64,000 nucleotides of DNA, taken from positions 3,839,001 to 3,903,000 of the forward strand of contig NZ_CP071517.1 of NCBI RefSeq assembly GCF_016613475.2, read 5' to 3'. How positions within the stretch are numbered: position 1 is the stretch's first letter; every line of letters begins with the position of its first letter. Below, piece after piece: positions 27,591 through 36,920 of this stretch. A program made the position numbers and the translations under genes. This DNA comes from Lysobacter arenosi. Its GTDB lineage: Bacteria > Pseudomonadota > Gammaproteobacteria > Xanthomonadales > Xanthomonadaceae. A model generated the notes under the pieces. That model had not been told where the DNA came from, ran no database searches, and saw nothing but the letters and a program-made list of their open reading frames with translations.

Positions 27591-27702
27591 GAGGGATGGC
27601 GCGCATTGTACAGATGCGATCGCCGGGCGCGCACGCCGCCGAACTGCAGGTCGCTAAACTGAACGCCTCGTCATTGAACGACCCGTCCCGGGAGTCTCCC
27701 CC

Positions 27703-28671
27703 ATGCAATACCGCCGCCTCGGTTCCTCCGGCCTGCAACTGTCGGCGCTGTCCTTCGGTGCCTGGCTCACCTTCGGTTCGCAGATCGGTCGCTCGACCGC
27801 GCGCGACCTGATCGCCGCCGCCTGGGACAACGGCATCAACTTCTTCGACAACGCCGAGACCTACGCCAATGGCGAGGCGGAGAAGGTGATGGGCGACGTG
27901 ATCGCCGACCTGCGCCTGCCGCGTGACGGCTTCTGTGTGTCGAGCAAGGTCTTCTTCGGCGCCGCTGCCGAGCCGCGGCCGACCCAGCGCGGACTGTCGC
28001 GCAAGCACGTCACCGATGCCTGCCACGCCGCCCTCAGGCGCCTGCGTGTCGACTACCTCGACCTCTACTACTGCCACCGTCCCGATCCGGACACGCCGAT
28101 CGAGGAAACCGTGCGAGCGATGGATGCGCTGGTCGGCCAGGGCAAGGTCCTGTACTGGGGCACCTCGGAATGGACCGCGGCGCAGATCCGCGAGGCGCAC
28201 AAGGTCGCCCGCGCCCAGCACCTGGTGGCGCCGACGATGGAGCAGCCGCAATACAACCTGCTGCACCGTGAGCGCGTCGAACTCGAGTACGCGCCGCTGT
28301 ATGCCGAGGTTGGCCTGGGCACCACCACCTGGTCGCCGCTGGCGTCGGGCGTGCTGACCGGCAAGTACAACGCCGGCGTGCCGACCGAAGCGCGCCTGGG
28401 TCGTGAGGGCCTGGGCTGGTTGCAGCGCAGCGTGCTCGGCGAGAACGAAGGGCGGGTGGAACGCGCGCGCCGGTTCGTCGAACTCGCCGGAGAGCTGGCG
28501 GTGGCGCCGGCACCGCTGGCAATCGCCTGGTGCCTGCGCAATCCGCATGTATCGAGCGTCATCCTCGGCGCGAGCCGACCCGAGCAGCTGCTGCAGAACC
28601 TGGAAGCGCTGGAGCTGGCGCAGCGCCTGCAGGAAAGCGACTGGCAACGAGTGGAAGCCGCCGTGCGCTGA
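27703..28671 (+). CDS. Aldo/keto reductase, K+-channel beta-subunit-like
   Basis: 322 residues of the AKR fold. Catalytic tetrad region: FFDNAETYANG (Asp, Tyr), SSKVFFG (Lys) and YYCHRPDPDTP (His). The C-terminal NADPH site is near SVILGASRPEQLLQNL. Closest to the YghZ/Kv-beta subgroup that reduces methylglyoxal and other aldehydes. Monocistronic; divergent from the riboswitch transcript. Confidence 0.9.
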   Translation: MQYRRLGSSGLQLSALSFGAWLTFGSQIGRSTARDLIAAAWDNGINFFDNAETYANGEAEKVMGDVIADLRLPRDGFCVSSKVFFGAAAEPRPTQRGLSRKHVTDACHAALRRLRVDYLDLYYCHRPDPDTPIEETVRAMDALVGQGKVLYWGTSEWTAAQIREAHKVARAQHLVAPTMEQPQYNLLHRERVELEYAPLYAEVGLGTTTWSPLASGVLTGKYNAGVPTEARLGREGLGWLQRSVLGENEGRVERARRFVELAGELAVAPAPLAIAWCLRNPHVSSVILGASRPEQLLQNLEALELAQRLQESDWQRVEAAVR

Positions 28672-28704
28672 GCCGGTCCATCGGTCCCGCTCGGGTGTTG
28701 ACGC

Positions 28705-28723
28705 AGTAATGAGAATCATTATC
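28705..28723 (+). promoter_or_regulatory. Fur box upstream of hemP
   Basis: AGTAATGAGAATCATTATC matches 16 of 19 positions of the Fur consensus. It is 33 bp before the hemP ATG and should repress the hemP-receptor set when iron is plentiful. Confidence 0.9.
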
Positions 28724-28755
28724 ATTACTCGCGTCACCCCGACCGAGCCACGAAC

Positions 28756-28974
28756 ATGTCTCTGCGCCAACCACTGCAGCTGAAGCCACGTTCCGACCGT
28801 TCCGCGCCCCTCGTCCCGCCGATCTCACTCGCCGCTCCGGGCCTGACCCTGTCCGCCTCGCTGGTCGAGAGCGATGACCTGCTGCGCGGTGGACGCGAAG
28901 TGCTGATCCGCCACGGCGACGAGGTCTATCGCCTGCGCCACACGCGCAACGACAAGCTGATCCTCACCAAGTAA
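28756..28974 (+). CDS. hemP: Hemin uptake protein HemP
   Basis: 72 residues. The C-terminal half carries the whole HemP core: LLRGGREVLIRHGDEVYRLR followed by TRNDKLILTK. HemP is a small cytosolic protein needed for induction of haem uptake genes (in Burkholderia it activates the hmu locus). It is placed between a strong Fur box and the haem receptor gene, the usual arrangement. Confidence 0.93.
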   Translation: MSLRQPLQLKPRSDRSAPLVPPISLAAPGLTLSASLVESDDLLRGGREVLIRHGDEVYRLRHTRNDKLILTK

Positions 28975-29171
28975 TCCAACAGATCACCGATCGGCGCGCC
29001 CCGGGGAATCCGGGCGCGCCGGCATGCCGCGTCGCCGCCCTGGGGAGGGTGGTGCGCGAAGGCGGACGGCAAGGATGCTGCCGCTCCCACTCAACGTCTC
29101 TCTCCAAGGCCCGCAAGCCCGCCGTCCGAACGGCTGCCAGCACGCCTCGACAATCACTCGAGCCCGTGTCC

Positions 29172-31484
29172 ATGCATCCCGTTTCGACCCAGTTTGTCCC
29201 GACCACCCTCGCCGTGGCCCTCATGCTGGCGCTGCCAGCCCATGCCCGTGCCGCCGACAGCGGCGCCGAACCCTCCGCGACGCTGACCGGCGCCGCAGCC
29301 GCGTCCGGTGTCACCAGCGAGTTCGACCGCATCGTCGTCACCGCCACCCGCACCGAGCGCGCGCTCGACGACGTGCCGTCGGTGGTCACCGCCATCGACC
29401 GCGAGCAGATGGACCGCGAACTGGTGCGCAACCTCAAGGACCTGTTCCGCTACGAGCCAGGCATCACCGTCACCACCGGCACCGGCCGCTTCGGCCTGGG
29501 CGACATCCGCATCCGCGGCCTGGGTGGCAACCGCGTCCGCATCGAGACCGACGGCATCGCTGTGCCGGACGCGTTCTCGATCGGCAGCTTCTCCACCGCC
29601 AACCGCAACTTCGTCGACCTCGACACGCTCAAGCGCGTCGAAGTGTTGCGTGGCCCGGGCAGCGCCTTGTACGGCTCCGATGCACTGGGCGGCGTGGTCG
29701 CGTTCGCAACCAAGGATCCCTCCGATTATCTGGAGGAGGGCAAGGACGCCTACTTTGGTTTCAAGCTCGGTTACGAAGGCGCCGACGATGGATTGTTCGG
29801 CGCGGCCACTGCCGCCTTCGGTGGCGATCGCTGGTCGGGCCTGGTCGCGGTGAACCATCACCAGGGCCAGGAAACCGAGACCATGGGCGAGGACCGCAGC
29901 GAGGGCGCCAGCCGCACCGCCGCCAACCCGCAGGATTACGACGGCCGCAGCCTGCTCACCAAGCTGGTGTTCGCACCGAGCGGGAACCAGCGCTTCAAGC
30001 TCACCGTCGAAGGCAACGAAGACCAGGTCGACACCGACGTGCTGACCTCGCGCGTGCTGGCAGCGCTGCCGCCGGGCTCGCCGCCGACCACGCCGCGCAC
30101 CCGCACCACCTCGCTTACCGGTGACGACACGCAGACGCGGGCCCGTGTCTCGTTCGCGCACGAAGTCGACTCGATCGATTCGGCGCTGGTCGACTCGCTG
30201 CAGTGGCAGGTCTATCGCCAGGACAGCGAGACCACGCAGAAGACCTTCGAGCTGCGCGAAACCGTCAGCAGCACCGGCCGGGTGACCAACCCGACGCGTC
30301 GCGAGCGCGAGTTCAACTTCGACCAGCGCCTGGTCGGCGCCGAGGCCGTGCTGCACAAGGACTTCAGCAGCGGCAGTGTCGAGCACAGCCTGACTTACGG
30401 TTTCGAGTACACCGACACGGAGTTCAGGCAGAAGCGTGACGGCCGCTCGATCAACCTGACCACCGGTGCGGTCAGCAACGCGATCCTGCCCGACGTGTTC
30501 CCGGTGCGCGATTTCCCGACCAGCACCACCACGCTGGCGGCGCTCTACGTGCAGGACGAGATCTCCTTCGCCGACGGCCAGCTCCGCCTGATTCCGGCCT
30601 TGCGCGTGGACCACTTCGATCTCGACTCCAGCATCGACCCGATCTATGCCGCCGACAATCCGGGCCTGGGCGTGGTCGACATGACCGAGACCAGCGTGTC
30701 GCCGAAGCTCGGCGCGGTCTGGCACTTCACCCAGGACTGGTCGCTGTTCGGTGGCTACCAGCACGGCTTCCGTGCGCCGCCTTACAACGACGTCAACCTA
30801 GGCTTCACCAACCTGCAGTTCGGCTACACCGCCGTCCCCAATCCGGATCTCAAGCCGGAGACCAGCGATGGCGTCGAGCTCGGCGTGCGCTTCTCCAACG
30901 AGGCCGTGTTCGCCGAGTTCTCCACTTACTACAACCGTTACGACGACTTCATCGAATCGCTGCGCGATACCGGCACCAATGCGCAGGGGCTGATCGTCTT
31001 CCAGTCGCAGAACGTCGCCAACGCCGAGATCTACGGCGCCGAAGCACGCGCCGGCGTCGACCTGGGCGCGCTGTCGGAGGCGCTGGCGGGATGGTCGCTG
31101 CGCGGTTCGGCGGCCTGGTCAAAGGGCGAGGATCGCGACACCGGCACGCCGCTGGAGTCGATCGACCCGCTGCGGGCATCGCTGGGCATCGCCTACGACC
31201 GCGACAGCTGGGGCGTCGAACTGGCCGGTCGCTTTGCCGGACGCGACGACGAGCTGCCGGTGGCAGGGCGCTTCGAGACTCCGGGCTACGGCGTGTTCGA
31301 CCTGCTCGGCCACTGGGCCTTCGCGCCTGGCGCCGAGTTCAACGCCGGCGTGTTCAACCTCGCCGACCGCAAGTACTGGGAGGCCGGAACGATCGCCAGC
31401 CAGCAGGCCGCGACCAGCACCGTGCTCGATCGCTACACCAGCCCAGGCCGCAACGTCGGCGTCAGCCTGAGCGTGAGCTGGTGA
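29172..31484 (+). CDS. TonB-dependent haem/haemoglobin receptor
   Basis: 770 residues from the ATG at 29172, which precedes a signal peptide (LAVALMLALPAHARAA). TonB box and plug: FDRIVVTATRTERALDDVPS, VTTGTGRFGLGDIRIRGLGG, VEVLRGPGSALYGSDALGGV; barrel motifs FRAPPYNDVN and the conserved NPDLKPETS; C-terminal VGVSLSVSW. FRAP and NPDL boxes are characteristic of haem receptors. Lies 200 bp after hemP under the same Fur control and before a secreted DUF6607-like gene. Confidence 0.9.
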   Translation: MHPVSTQFVPTTLAVALMLALPAHARAADSGAEPSATLTGAAAASGVTSEFDRIVVTATRTERALDDVPSVVTAIDREQMDRELVRNLKDLFRYEPGITVTTGTGRFGLGDIRIRGLGGNRVRIETDGIAVPDAFSIGSFSTANRNFVDLDTLKRVEVLRGPGSALYGSDALGGVVAFATKDPSDYLEEGKDAYFGFKLGYEGADDGLFGAATAAFGGDRWSGLVAVNHHQGQETETMGEDRSEGASRTAANPQDYDGRSLLTKLVFAPSGNQRFKLTVEGNEDQVDTDVLTSRVLAALPPGSPPTTPRTRTTSLTGDDTQTRARVSFAHEVDSIDSALVDSLQWQVYRQDSETTQKTFELRETVSSTGRVTNPTRREREFNFDQRLVGAEAVLHKDFSSGSVEHSLTYGFEYTDTEFRQKRDGRSINLTTGAVSNAILPDVFPVRDFPTSTTTLAALYVQDEISFADGQLRLIPALRVDHFDLDSSIDPIYAADNPGLGVVDMTETSVSPKLGAVWHFTQDWSLFGGYQHGFRAPPYNDVNLGFTNLQFGYTAVPNPDLKPETSDGVELGVRFSNEAVFAEFSTYYNRYDDFIESLRDTGTNAQGLIVFQSQNVANAEIYGAEARAGVDLGALSEALAGWSLRGSAAWSKGEDRDTGTPLESIDPLRASLGIAYDRDSWGVELAGRFAGRDDELPVAGRFETPGYGVFDLLGHWAFAPGAEFNAGVFNLADRKYWEAGTIASQQAATSTVLDRYTSPGRNVGVSLSVSW

Positions 31485-31531
31485 TGCAGCCGGCGCCACG
31501 AAATTCCTTTCAACTTCACACAGAGCCAGCC

Positions 31532-32474
31532 ATGAACATGCGCCCGCACCTGCTTCTGCTTTCCGTCCTCTCCGTGCTGCCGATGCAGGCCATCGCCGCG
31601 CCGGCGGCGACCGACACCGCGCGCGACCGCGCTTCGATCCTTGCGATGAAGGGCGAGTACATCGTCGACTTCGCCTTCGATGAGACCGTGCTGCTGCAGC
31701 CCGGTTACGAGCGTCACCCGGCGATGCGCAGCGGCGGCAACGAGGTCGTGATCGTCGTCGAGGACACGCCGACCAGGGTCGTGCTGCAGCACATCCTGGT
31801 GGACGAGAAGAGCGGCCACGTCACCAAGCACTGGCGCCAGGACTGGACGTACGAGGCGGCCACGCGCTTCGAGTTCACCGCCGAGCAGACCTGGCAGGTG
31901 CGCCCCGGTTCCGGCGGAACTGACGCGCGGTGCCTGGACCCAGTGCGTGTACGAGGTCAGCGACGCGCCGCGCTACTGTGGCACCGGCGCATGGACCTAC
32001 GACAACGGCGTGGCCACGTGGACCAGCGACCTGAGCTGGCGTCCGTTGCCGCGTCGCGAGTACACGCAGCGCCACGACTACAACGCCATCAGCGCGGTCA
32101 ATCGCCACACGCTGACGCCGATGGGCTGGACCCACGAGCAGTTCAACACCAAGGTGCTGCGCAAGCCCGACGGTTCACAGGTCGAGCTGGCACGCGAGTT
32201 CGGCTTCAACGATTACCAGAAGACCACCGAGGTCGACTTCGCGCCGGCCTACAAGTACTGGGATGCGACCAACGGCTATTGGGCCAAGGTGCGCGCGCGC
32301 TGGGACGGTTTCCTCGGCAAGGCGCCGGGCGTGCATCTGAAGACGAAGATCGACGGCATGGCGATGATCATGCCGCTGTTCGAGCAGGCCTCGCAGCTGG
32401 AGGACGGCAAGAAGGTCGGTGACGCGAAGATCGACGCGGTGTTCAAGAAGTGGGTCGAGCCTTCGTCGATGTGA
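31532..32474 (+). pseudogene. Secreted DUF6607-like protein, interrupted by a +1 frameshift
   Basis: Frame one (from ATG 31532) encodes a signal peptide (LLLLSVLSVLPMQAIA) and MKGEYIVDFAFDETVLLQPG up to TWQVRP, then loses homology; the +1 frame from about 31905 continues AELTRGAWTQCVYEVSDAP and on to the stop at 32474. Removing one C from the CCCC run at 31903-31906 restores a single frame of about 313 residues. I take the family to be DUF6607, found beside haem/iron receptors; role unknown. The break is either an assembly error or a genuine recent mutation. Downstream of the haem receptor by 47 bp. Confidence 0.7.
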
Positions 32475-32485
32475 GTCTGCGTTGA

Positions 32486-32564
32486 CGCGGGACATCCATG
32501 TCCCGCTGCTGCGCAATCCCCGACCCGGCGGACGACGCTCGGCGATTCATTGCCGGGTCTTCGG
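32486..32564. repeat. Dispersed repeat, copy 2
   Basis: Second copy of the repeat at 2554-2633, same orientation, about 79 bp, beginning with the same GGGACATCCATGTCCC palindrome. It sits between two convergent genes. Confidence 0.85.
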
Positions 32565-32576
32565 ACCGCGAATTCT

Positions 32577-33818
32577 CTACAGCAGCAACGAGAACGTCGG
32601 CGGTGCCGGCGGTGCGGGTGCTGCGGGTGGCGCAGGCGGTGCCGGCATCTCCAGCGCCTGCGGCGGTGCCGGCGGCTTCGGCGCAGCCGGTGCCTTCGGC
32701 GCAACGGGTGCCTTCGGTGGTGCCGGCGGTGCAGGTGGCACCGGCGGCAGGCGCAGCATCGCGGTCCTGGGCACGGTGATCTGCGCGGTGGCGCTCTTGC
32801 GATCCCGCAGATAGGTCACGCCGACCTTGCTGTCGGCCGGTTTGTCGCGCAATGCCGCCATCGCTTCGCGCGGCGTCTTCACGTCCTTGCCGTCGATGCG
32901 CTGGATCACGTCGCCGGCCTGCAGGCCGTCGAGCTCGGGACCGGTGCTCACCACCAGCACGCCGTGGTCGGTGCCGAAATAGCGGCCGAGCTGGCCGTCG
33001 ACGGCGGCCAGGTTCAATCCGCTCCAGCGGAACGTCTCGGCCAGCAGCGGCAGGCGGCAGTCCGCGCCCTTGCAGTCGCCGGTCGGTCCCATCCGGATGA
33101 TCTCGGTGCGAACCTCCGGCGAGATCAGCGGCAGGGGCATCGGTCGCGGCTGTGCGCCTTCGCCATCGGGCGTCCACATCAGCGGGCCGTCCATGCCTTC
33201 GCCGCGCCCGGCGAACACGCCGCCGTTGCCATCGCGCATCAGCCACACGCGGTCGCCGATCTGCGGGGTGACCTTCGCCGATGCGGTCTTGCCATCGCGC
33301 TCATAACCGAGGGTGATCGCCTTCTGCGTGTCCAGGTCGCCGAGCTGGGCGCGTGCGGCCGTCAGCCGCTGGTCGCTGTCCTTGCCGGCGAGCGGCTTGC
33401 CATTGATCGTGGTCAGCAGGTCGCCGCTGCGCAGGCCGGCCTTGGCCGCCGCGCTGTCGGGCGTGACCGCGGCGATGCGCACGCCGACCTTGGCCTCGGG
33501 CGCCAGCACCACGCCGATCACCGGACGCTGCTCGAAGCGGCGCTCGAGGTTCATCTGTCGCGCAACGTCATACCCGCCCGACAGTTCGGCCACGCGCTTG
33601 GCGGCCTGCCTGAGATCTTCGCGCGCCGCGGCCAGCTCCTTCGCCTTGGCGGCATCGGCGGCGCCGGTGCCGGTGGTCTGCGCTGTCGCGACGAATGCGA
33701 ACAGCAGGCCAATGGACAGGCCAATCGATGCCGCCAGCACGGTGGGTTTGAACATCGCCATCCCGCGTCGCTGCGCGCGCAGGCTGGAGCGGGAACTCAT
33801 GGAATCGGTCGGCGTCAT
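32577..33818 (-). CDS. Membrane-anchored tandem PDZ protein
   Basis: 413 residues. N-terminal membrane anchor (VLAASIGLSIGLLFAFVATA, about 27-46), a short helical stretch rich in Ala, Lys and Glu, PDZ 1 (about 95-185: IGVVLAPEAKVGVRIAAV, LRSGDLLTTINGKPL) and PDZ 2 (about 275-350: LQAGDVIQRIDGKDVKTPREAM), ending in a Pro/Ala-rich tail. No protease triad, so it is an adaptor rather than a DegP-type protease. It is third on the strand after the sigma and putative anti-sigma genes (33 bp gap) and is probably part of the envelope stress response they govern. Confidence 0.8.
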   Translation of the reverse strand: MTPTDSMSSRSSLRAQRRGMAMFKPTVLAASIGLSIGLLFAFVATAQTTGTGAADAAKAKELAAAREDLRQAAKRVAELSGGYDVARQMNLERRFEQRPVIGVVLAPEAKVGVRIAAVTPDSAAAKAGLRSGDLLTTINGKPLAGKDSDQRLTAARAQLGDLDTQKAITLGYERDGKTASAKVTPQIGDRVWLMRDGNGGVFAGRGEGMDGPLMWTPDGEGAQPRPMPLPLISPEVRTEIIRMGPTGDCKGADCRLPLLAETFRWSGLNLAAVDGQLGRYFGTDHGVLVVSTGPELDGLQAGDVIQRIDGKDVKTPREAMAALRDKPADSKVGVTYLRDRKSATAQITVPRTAMLRLPPVPPAPPAPPKAPVAPKAPAAPKPPAPPQALEMPAPPAPPAAPAPPAPPTFSLLL

Positions 33819-33850
33819 GGCTGAAAGTCCTGCAATGAAAGGGATGGAAG

Positions 33851-34735
33851 TCAGTCGACGCTGACCAGGGCACCGTCGTAGCGCTCGCCATGGCTGACGA
33901 GCCAGCGCTGGGTGGTTTCTACTTCGGCAAGCGCGCGCATCGTGGTGACGCGCTGCTGCCACAGGACGGCGCGTTCGCTGTCGGCCAGGCCCGGTTGCGA
34001 CAGCGAGGCATCGATGCGGCCGATGCGCTCGTCGAGTTCGACACCCAACGCCGCGCCGCTGGCTGAGGACACGCGTGAATCGCGAGCGAGCGCGACCAGA
34101 GCCTCCAGCTGGGCCGACTCGGCCTGCAGCGACTGGATCTCGGCGGCACGGTTGGCGAGCGCGGCTGCGGTCAGGTCGGGTGTCGTCGCGGTGGCATCGC
34201 TGCTCGCGACGCGGGTGGCATTGTCGTTGCGACCCGGAAGCGGTGATGCCGCCGGTGCCGGCTTGCGTGTCGGCGTGCCGGTCGGCTTGCGCTTTGCGAC
34301 GTTGCGCTCGGCCGGTTGCGTCGTGGCGATGGCGACTTCGGGCACGGCGGTCGAGCCGGACGAAGGCGTCGTGACAAGGGTCGTTGCCGGCGTTGCGGCC
34401 GGCGTCGGTGACGACGCAGACGGTGACGGTGCGACGGCAATCTGCGCAGGTCCCGTCGACACCGGTGAACCATCCTGGTCGCGCAGCACCGGCACCAGCG
34501 CCACCGCGGACACGGCGGCAGCGGCGGCAAGCCACATCGGCCAGCGGTTACGACGGCGCATCGAAGGACGGGGGCGGGCGGTCGCGTCCGCCGCGGCGCC
34601 ATCGAGCGCGCGGGTCAGTCGCTGCCAGCCGTCGGTGCCGGGCGATTCGATCGGCAGCGCGGCGAAGGCTTCGTTCCAGTTGCCAGGCATCGGGTCGCCA
34701 GGCATCGGGATGCGGGGGCGGTCGGCATCAGGCAT
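33851..34735 (-). CDS. Putative anti-sigma factor, single membrane span
   Basis: 294 residues: an N-terminal cytosolic segment of about 60 residues, one membrane span (WPMWLAAAAAVSAVALVPVL, about 67-86), a Ser/Thr/Pro/Ala-rich linker, and a C-terminal helical periplasmic domain with heptad-like Leu/Ala spacing (about 190-260). No clear ZAS zinc motif. It overlaps the sigma gene by 8 bp, the standard arrangement of a sigma/anti-sigma pair, which is the main argument for the role. Confidence 0.6.
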   Translation of the reverse strand: MPDADRPRIPMPGDPMPGNWNEAFAALPIESPGTDGWQRLTRALDGAAADATARPRPSMRRRNRWPMWLAAAAAVSAVALVPVLRDQDGSPVSTGPAQIAVAPSPSASSPTPAATPATTLVTTPSSGSTAVPEVAIATTQPAERNVAKRKPTGTPTRKPAPAASPLPGRNDNATRVASSDATATTPDLTAAALANRAAEIQSLQAESAQLEALVALARDSRVSSASGAALGVELDERIGRIDASLSQPGLADSERAVLWQQRVTTMRALAEVETTQRWLVSHGERYDGALVSVD

Positions 34736-35390
34736 GTGCCTTCTCCTGGTTCATTCCAGCTTGATCGGGTTCGAGCAGCTCACGCAGGCGGCGTCCGCCG
34801 CGTGCCAGCTGCGACTTGGAGAAGCTCGCCGTGCGCTGCATCAGCGCCGCGATCTCCTCGTGGGTGTAGCCCTCGGCGTGGTAAAGCCACAGCACGCTTC
34901 GGGTGGTGGTGGGCAACTGGGCCAGGGCGCGACCCAGCGCCGCGGCATCGGCGGCGGCGGTCGGCAATGGACCCGGGTCCATCACCAGGTCGTCGCCGTC
35001 CAGCGGCACGTCGTGGACGTGGCGGCGCTGGCTGCGCAGCCGCATCAACGCCTCGTTGACCGCGATCTGCCGCAGCCAGCCCCAGAACGGGCTGCCGTTG
35101 CCGCGGAACTCGCCGAGCTTGCCGTAGACCTTGAGCATCGTTTCCTGCAACACCTCGGCCGCTTCCTCGCGGTCGCCGGCGTAGGCGCCGCCAAGGATCC
35201 GCAACGCCAGGTTGAACACCGGCCGCTCGAACCAGCGGTAGATCTGCTCGAACGCCGAGCGGTCTCCGGCCCGCGCCCGCGCCAGCAGCGCGTCGGGCAC
35301 GTCGATGGCGAAACTGCTGCGCGGGGCACCCGACGCCGGCGTCGACGGGCAGGGGGCGGGCGCGCTGGCGGGTATGGGGTTCAGTGGCAT
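34728..35390 (-). CDS. RpoE-like ECF sigma factor
   Basis: 220 residues from the ATG at 35390. Sigma-2: FEQIYRWFERPVFNLALRIL and EEAAEVLQETMLKVYGKLGEF; sigma-4: LPTTTRSVLWLYHAEGYTHEEIAALM. It is of the classical ECF type, unlike the kinase-linked factors at 11 and 15 kb. It starts an operon with the putative anti-sigma gene and the PDZ protein gene. Confidence 0.9.
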   Translation of the reverse strand: MPLNPIPASAPAPCPSTPASGAPRSSFAIDVPDALLARARAGDRSAFEQIYRWFERPVFNLALRILGGAYAGDREEAAEVLQETMLKVYGKLGEFRGNGSPFWGWLRQIAVNEALMRLRSQRRHVHDVPLDGDDLVMDPGPLPTAAADAAALGRALAQLPTTTRSVLWLYHAEGYTHEEIAALMQRTASFSKSQLARGGRRLRELLEPDQAGMNQEKAHA

Positions 35391-35501
35391 GTCACTGGTC
35401 TGGATGCGGCGACCGTCGAAACCGTCGCAGGCGGTGGCCGCCATGCTCTGGGCTCCCGTGGTCTGGGCCTATACTCGGCCCACAGACAGGGAGGGGAAAG
35501 C

Positions 35502-36458
35502 ATGGGTTCGATTCTGGCCGTAGTGCTGTTGCTGGCAGGTGTGGTGGTGCTGTTCAAGACCGTGCGGATGGTGCCGCAGGGATATGAATGGACAGTCGAG
35601 CGCTTCGGCAAGTACACCCACACGATGGACCCCGGATTGCACTTCCTGATCCCGATCGTCTACGGCGTCGGCCGCAAGATCAACATGATGGAACAGGTGA
35701 TGGACGTCCCCAGCCAGGACGTGATCACCAAGGACAACGCCGTGGTCAAGGTCGACGGCGTGGTCTATTTCCAGGTGCTCGATGCCGCCAAGGCGGCCTA
35801 TGAAGTGGCGACGCTGGAGATCGCCATCCTCAACCTGGTGATGACCAACATCCGTACCGCGATCGGTTCGATGGACCTGGACGAATCGCTGTCCAAGCGC
35901 GACGAGATCAACACCAAGGTGCTGGTCGCGGTGGATGCAGCGACCCATCCGTGGGGCCTGAAGGTCAATCGCATCGAGCTCAAGGACATCCAGCCGCCGC
36001 GCGACCTGGTCGATTCGATGGCACGGCAGATGAAGGCCGAGCGCGAGAAGCGCGCCAACATCCTCGAGGCCGAGGGCTTCCGCCAGGCGGCGATCCTCAA
36101 GGCCGAAGGCGAGAAGCAGTCGGTGATCCTGGAGGCCGAAGGCAACAAGGAAGCGGCGTTCCGCGAAGCCGAGGCGCGCGAGCGCCTCGCCCAGGCCGAA
36201 GCCAAGGCGACCGAGATGGTCTCGACCGCGATCGCGCAGGGCAACGTGCAGGCGATCAACTACTTCGTCGCGCAGAAGTACATCGAGGCGTTCAAGGCGC
36301 TGGCCGAGGCGCCGAACCAGAAGTTCGTGATGATGCCGATGGAGTCGGCCGGCGTGATCGGCTCGCTGGCCGGCATCGCCGAGCTGGCCAAGGAGGCGCT
36401 CGATCGCCAGCAGGTGCGCGCACCGGTCGCGCCGCCGCCGCCGCGCGTGGGAGGCTGA
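35502..36458 (+). CDS. Band-7/stomatin-like (SPFH) membrane protein
   Basis: 318 residues: an N-terminal membrane segment (ILAVVLLLAGVVVLF), the SPFH domain (VPQGYEWTVERFGKYTHTMDPG to about residue 190), and a charged coiled coil of repeated AEGEKQ-like units (about 190-250). QmcA/stomatin-type proteins form inner-membrane microdomain scaffolds and modulate FtsH and similar complexes. A GAGGGG ribosome site precedes the ATG and a TATACT -10 box is seen at 35469-35474. Followed at 2 bp by the NfeD gene, the usual partner. Confidence 0.92.
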   Translation: MGSILAVVLLLAGVVVLFKTVRMVPQGYEWTVERFGKYTHTMDPGLHFLIPIVYGVGRKINMMEQVMDVPSQDVITKDNAVVKVDGVVYFQVLDAAKAAYEVATLEIAILNLVMTNIRTAIGSMDLDESLSKRDEINTKVLVAVDAATHPWGLKVNRIELKDIQPPRDLVDSMARQMKAEREKRANILEAEGFRQAAILKAEGEKQSVILEAEGNKEAAFREAEARERLAQAEAKATEMVSTAIAQGNVQAINYFVAQKYIEAFKALAEAPNQKFVMMPMESAGVIGSLAGIAELAKEALDRQQVRAPVAPPPPRVGG

Positions 36459-36460
36459 GC

Positions 36461-36913
36461 ATGCAGTGGGGTGCATCCATGAACTGGCATGTGTTCACCT
36501 GGGCCGTCGTGGCGTTGTTGCTGTTCGCGGCCGAAGCGCTGGCACCTGGAGCGTTCATGCTGTGGCTGGGCTTTGCCGCCGTGGCCGTGTTCGCGATGGT
36601 GCTGCTGATCCCCGACATCCCGGTGCTGGCGCAGGTTGCGGCGTTCATAGTGCTGAGCTTCGCTTCGATCCAGGTCTACCGGACCTGGTTTCGCGGTCGT
36701 GAGCGCGGCAGCGACCAGCCCAACCTCAACCGCCGCGCCGAGGCCCTGGTCGGGCGCGTGGTCCCGCTGGATCAGCCGATCGTCAACGGCCGCGGCCGCG
36801 TGCAGATCGCCGACGCGTACTGGGAAGTGACCGGTCCCGACCTGCCCGCAGGCTCGGCCGTGCGCATCACCGCCAGCCGCGGCATGAGCCTGCAGGTCGA
36901 GCCCGCGGGCTGA
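36461..36913 (+). CDS. NfeD-family membrane protein
   Basis: 150 residues with three N-terminal membrane spans (FTWAVVALLLFAAEALA, GFAAVAVFAMVLLIP, LAQVAAFIVLSFASI) and a C-terminal OB-fold-like domain (LVGRVVPL to the end). Partner of the stomatin encoded upstream. The start at 36461 follows GGGAGGC; a second in-frame ATG at 36479 would shorten it by six residues. Confidence 0.92.
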   Translation: MQWGASMNWHVFTWAVVALLLFAAEALAPGAFMLWLGFAAVAVFAMVLLIPDIPVLAQVAAFIVLSFASIQVYRTWFRGRERGSDQPNLNRRAEALVGRVVPLDQPIVNGRGRVQIADAYWEVTGPDLPAGSAVRITASRGMSLQVEPAG

Positions 36914-36920
36914 GCACGAG

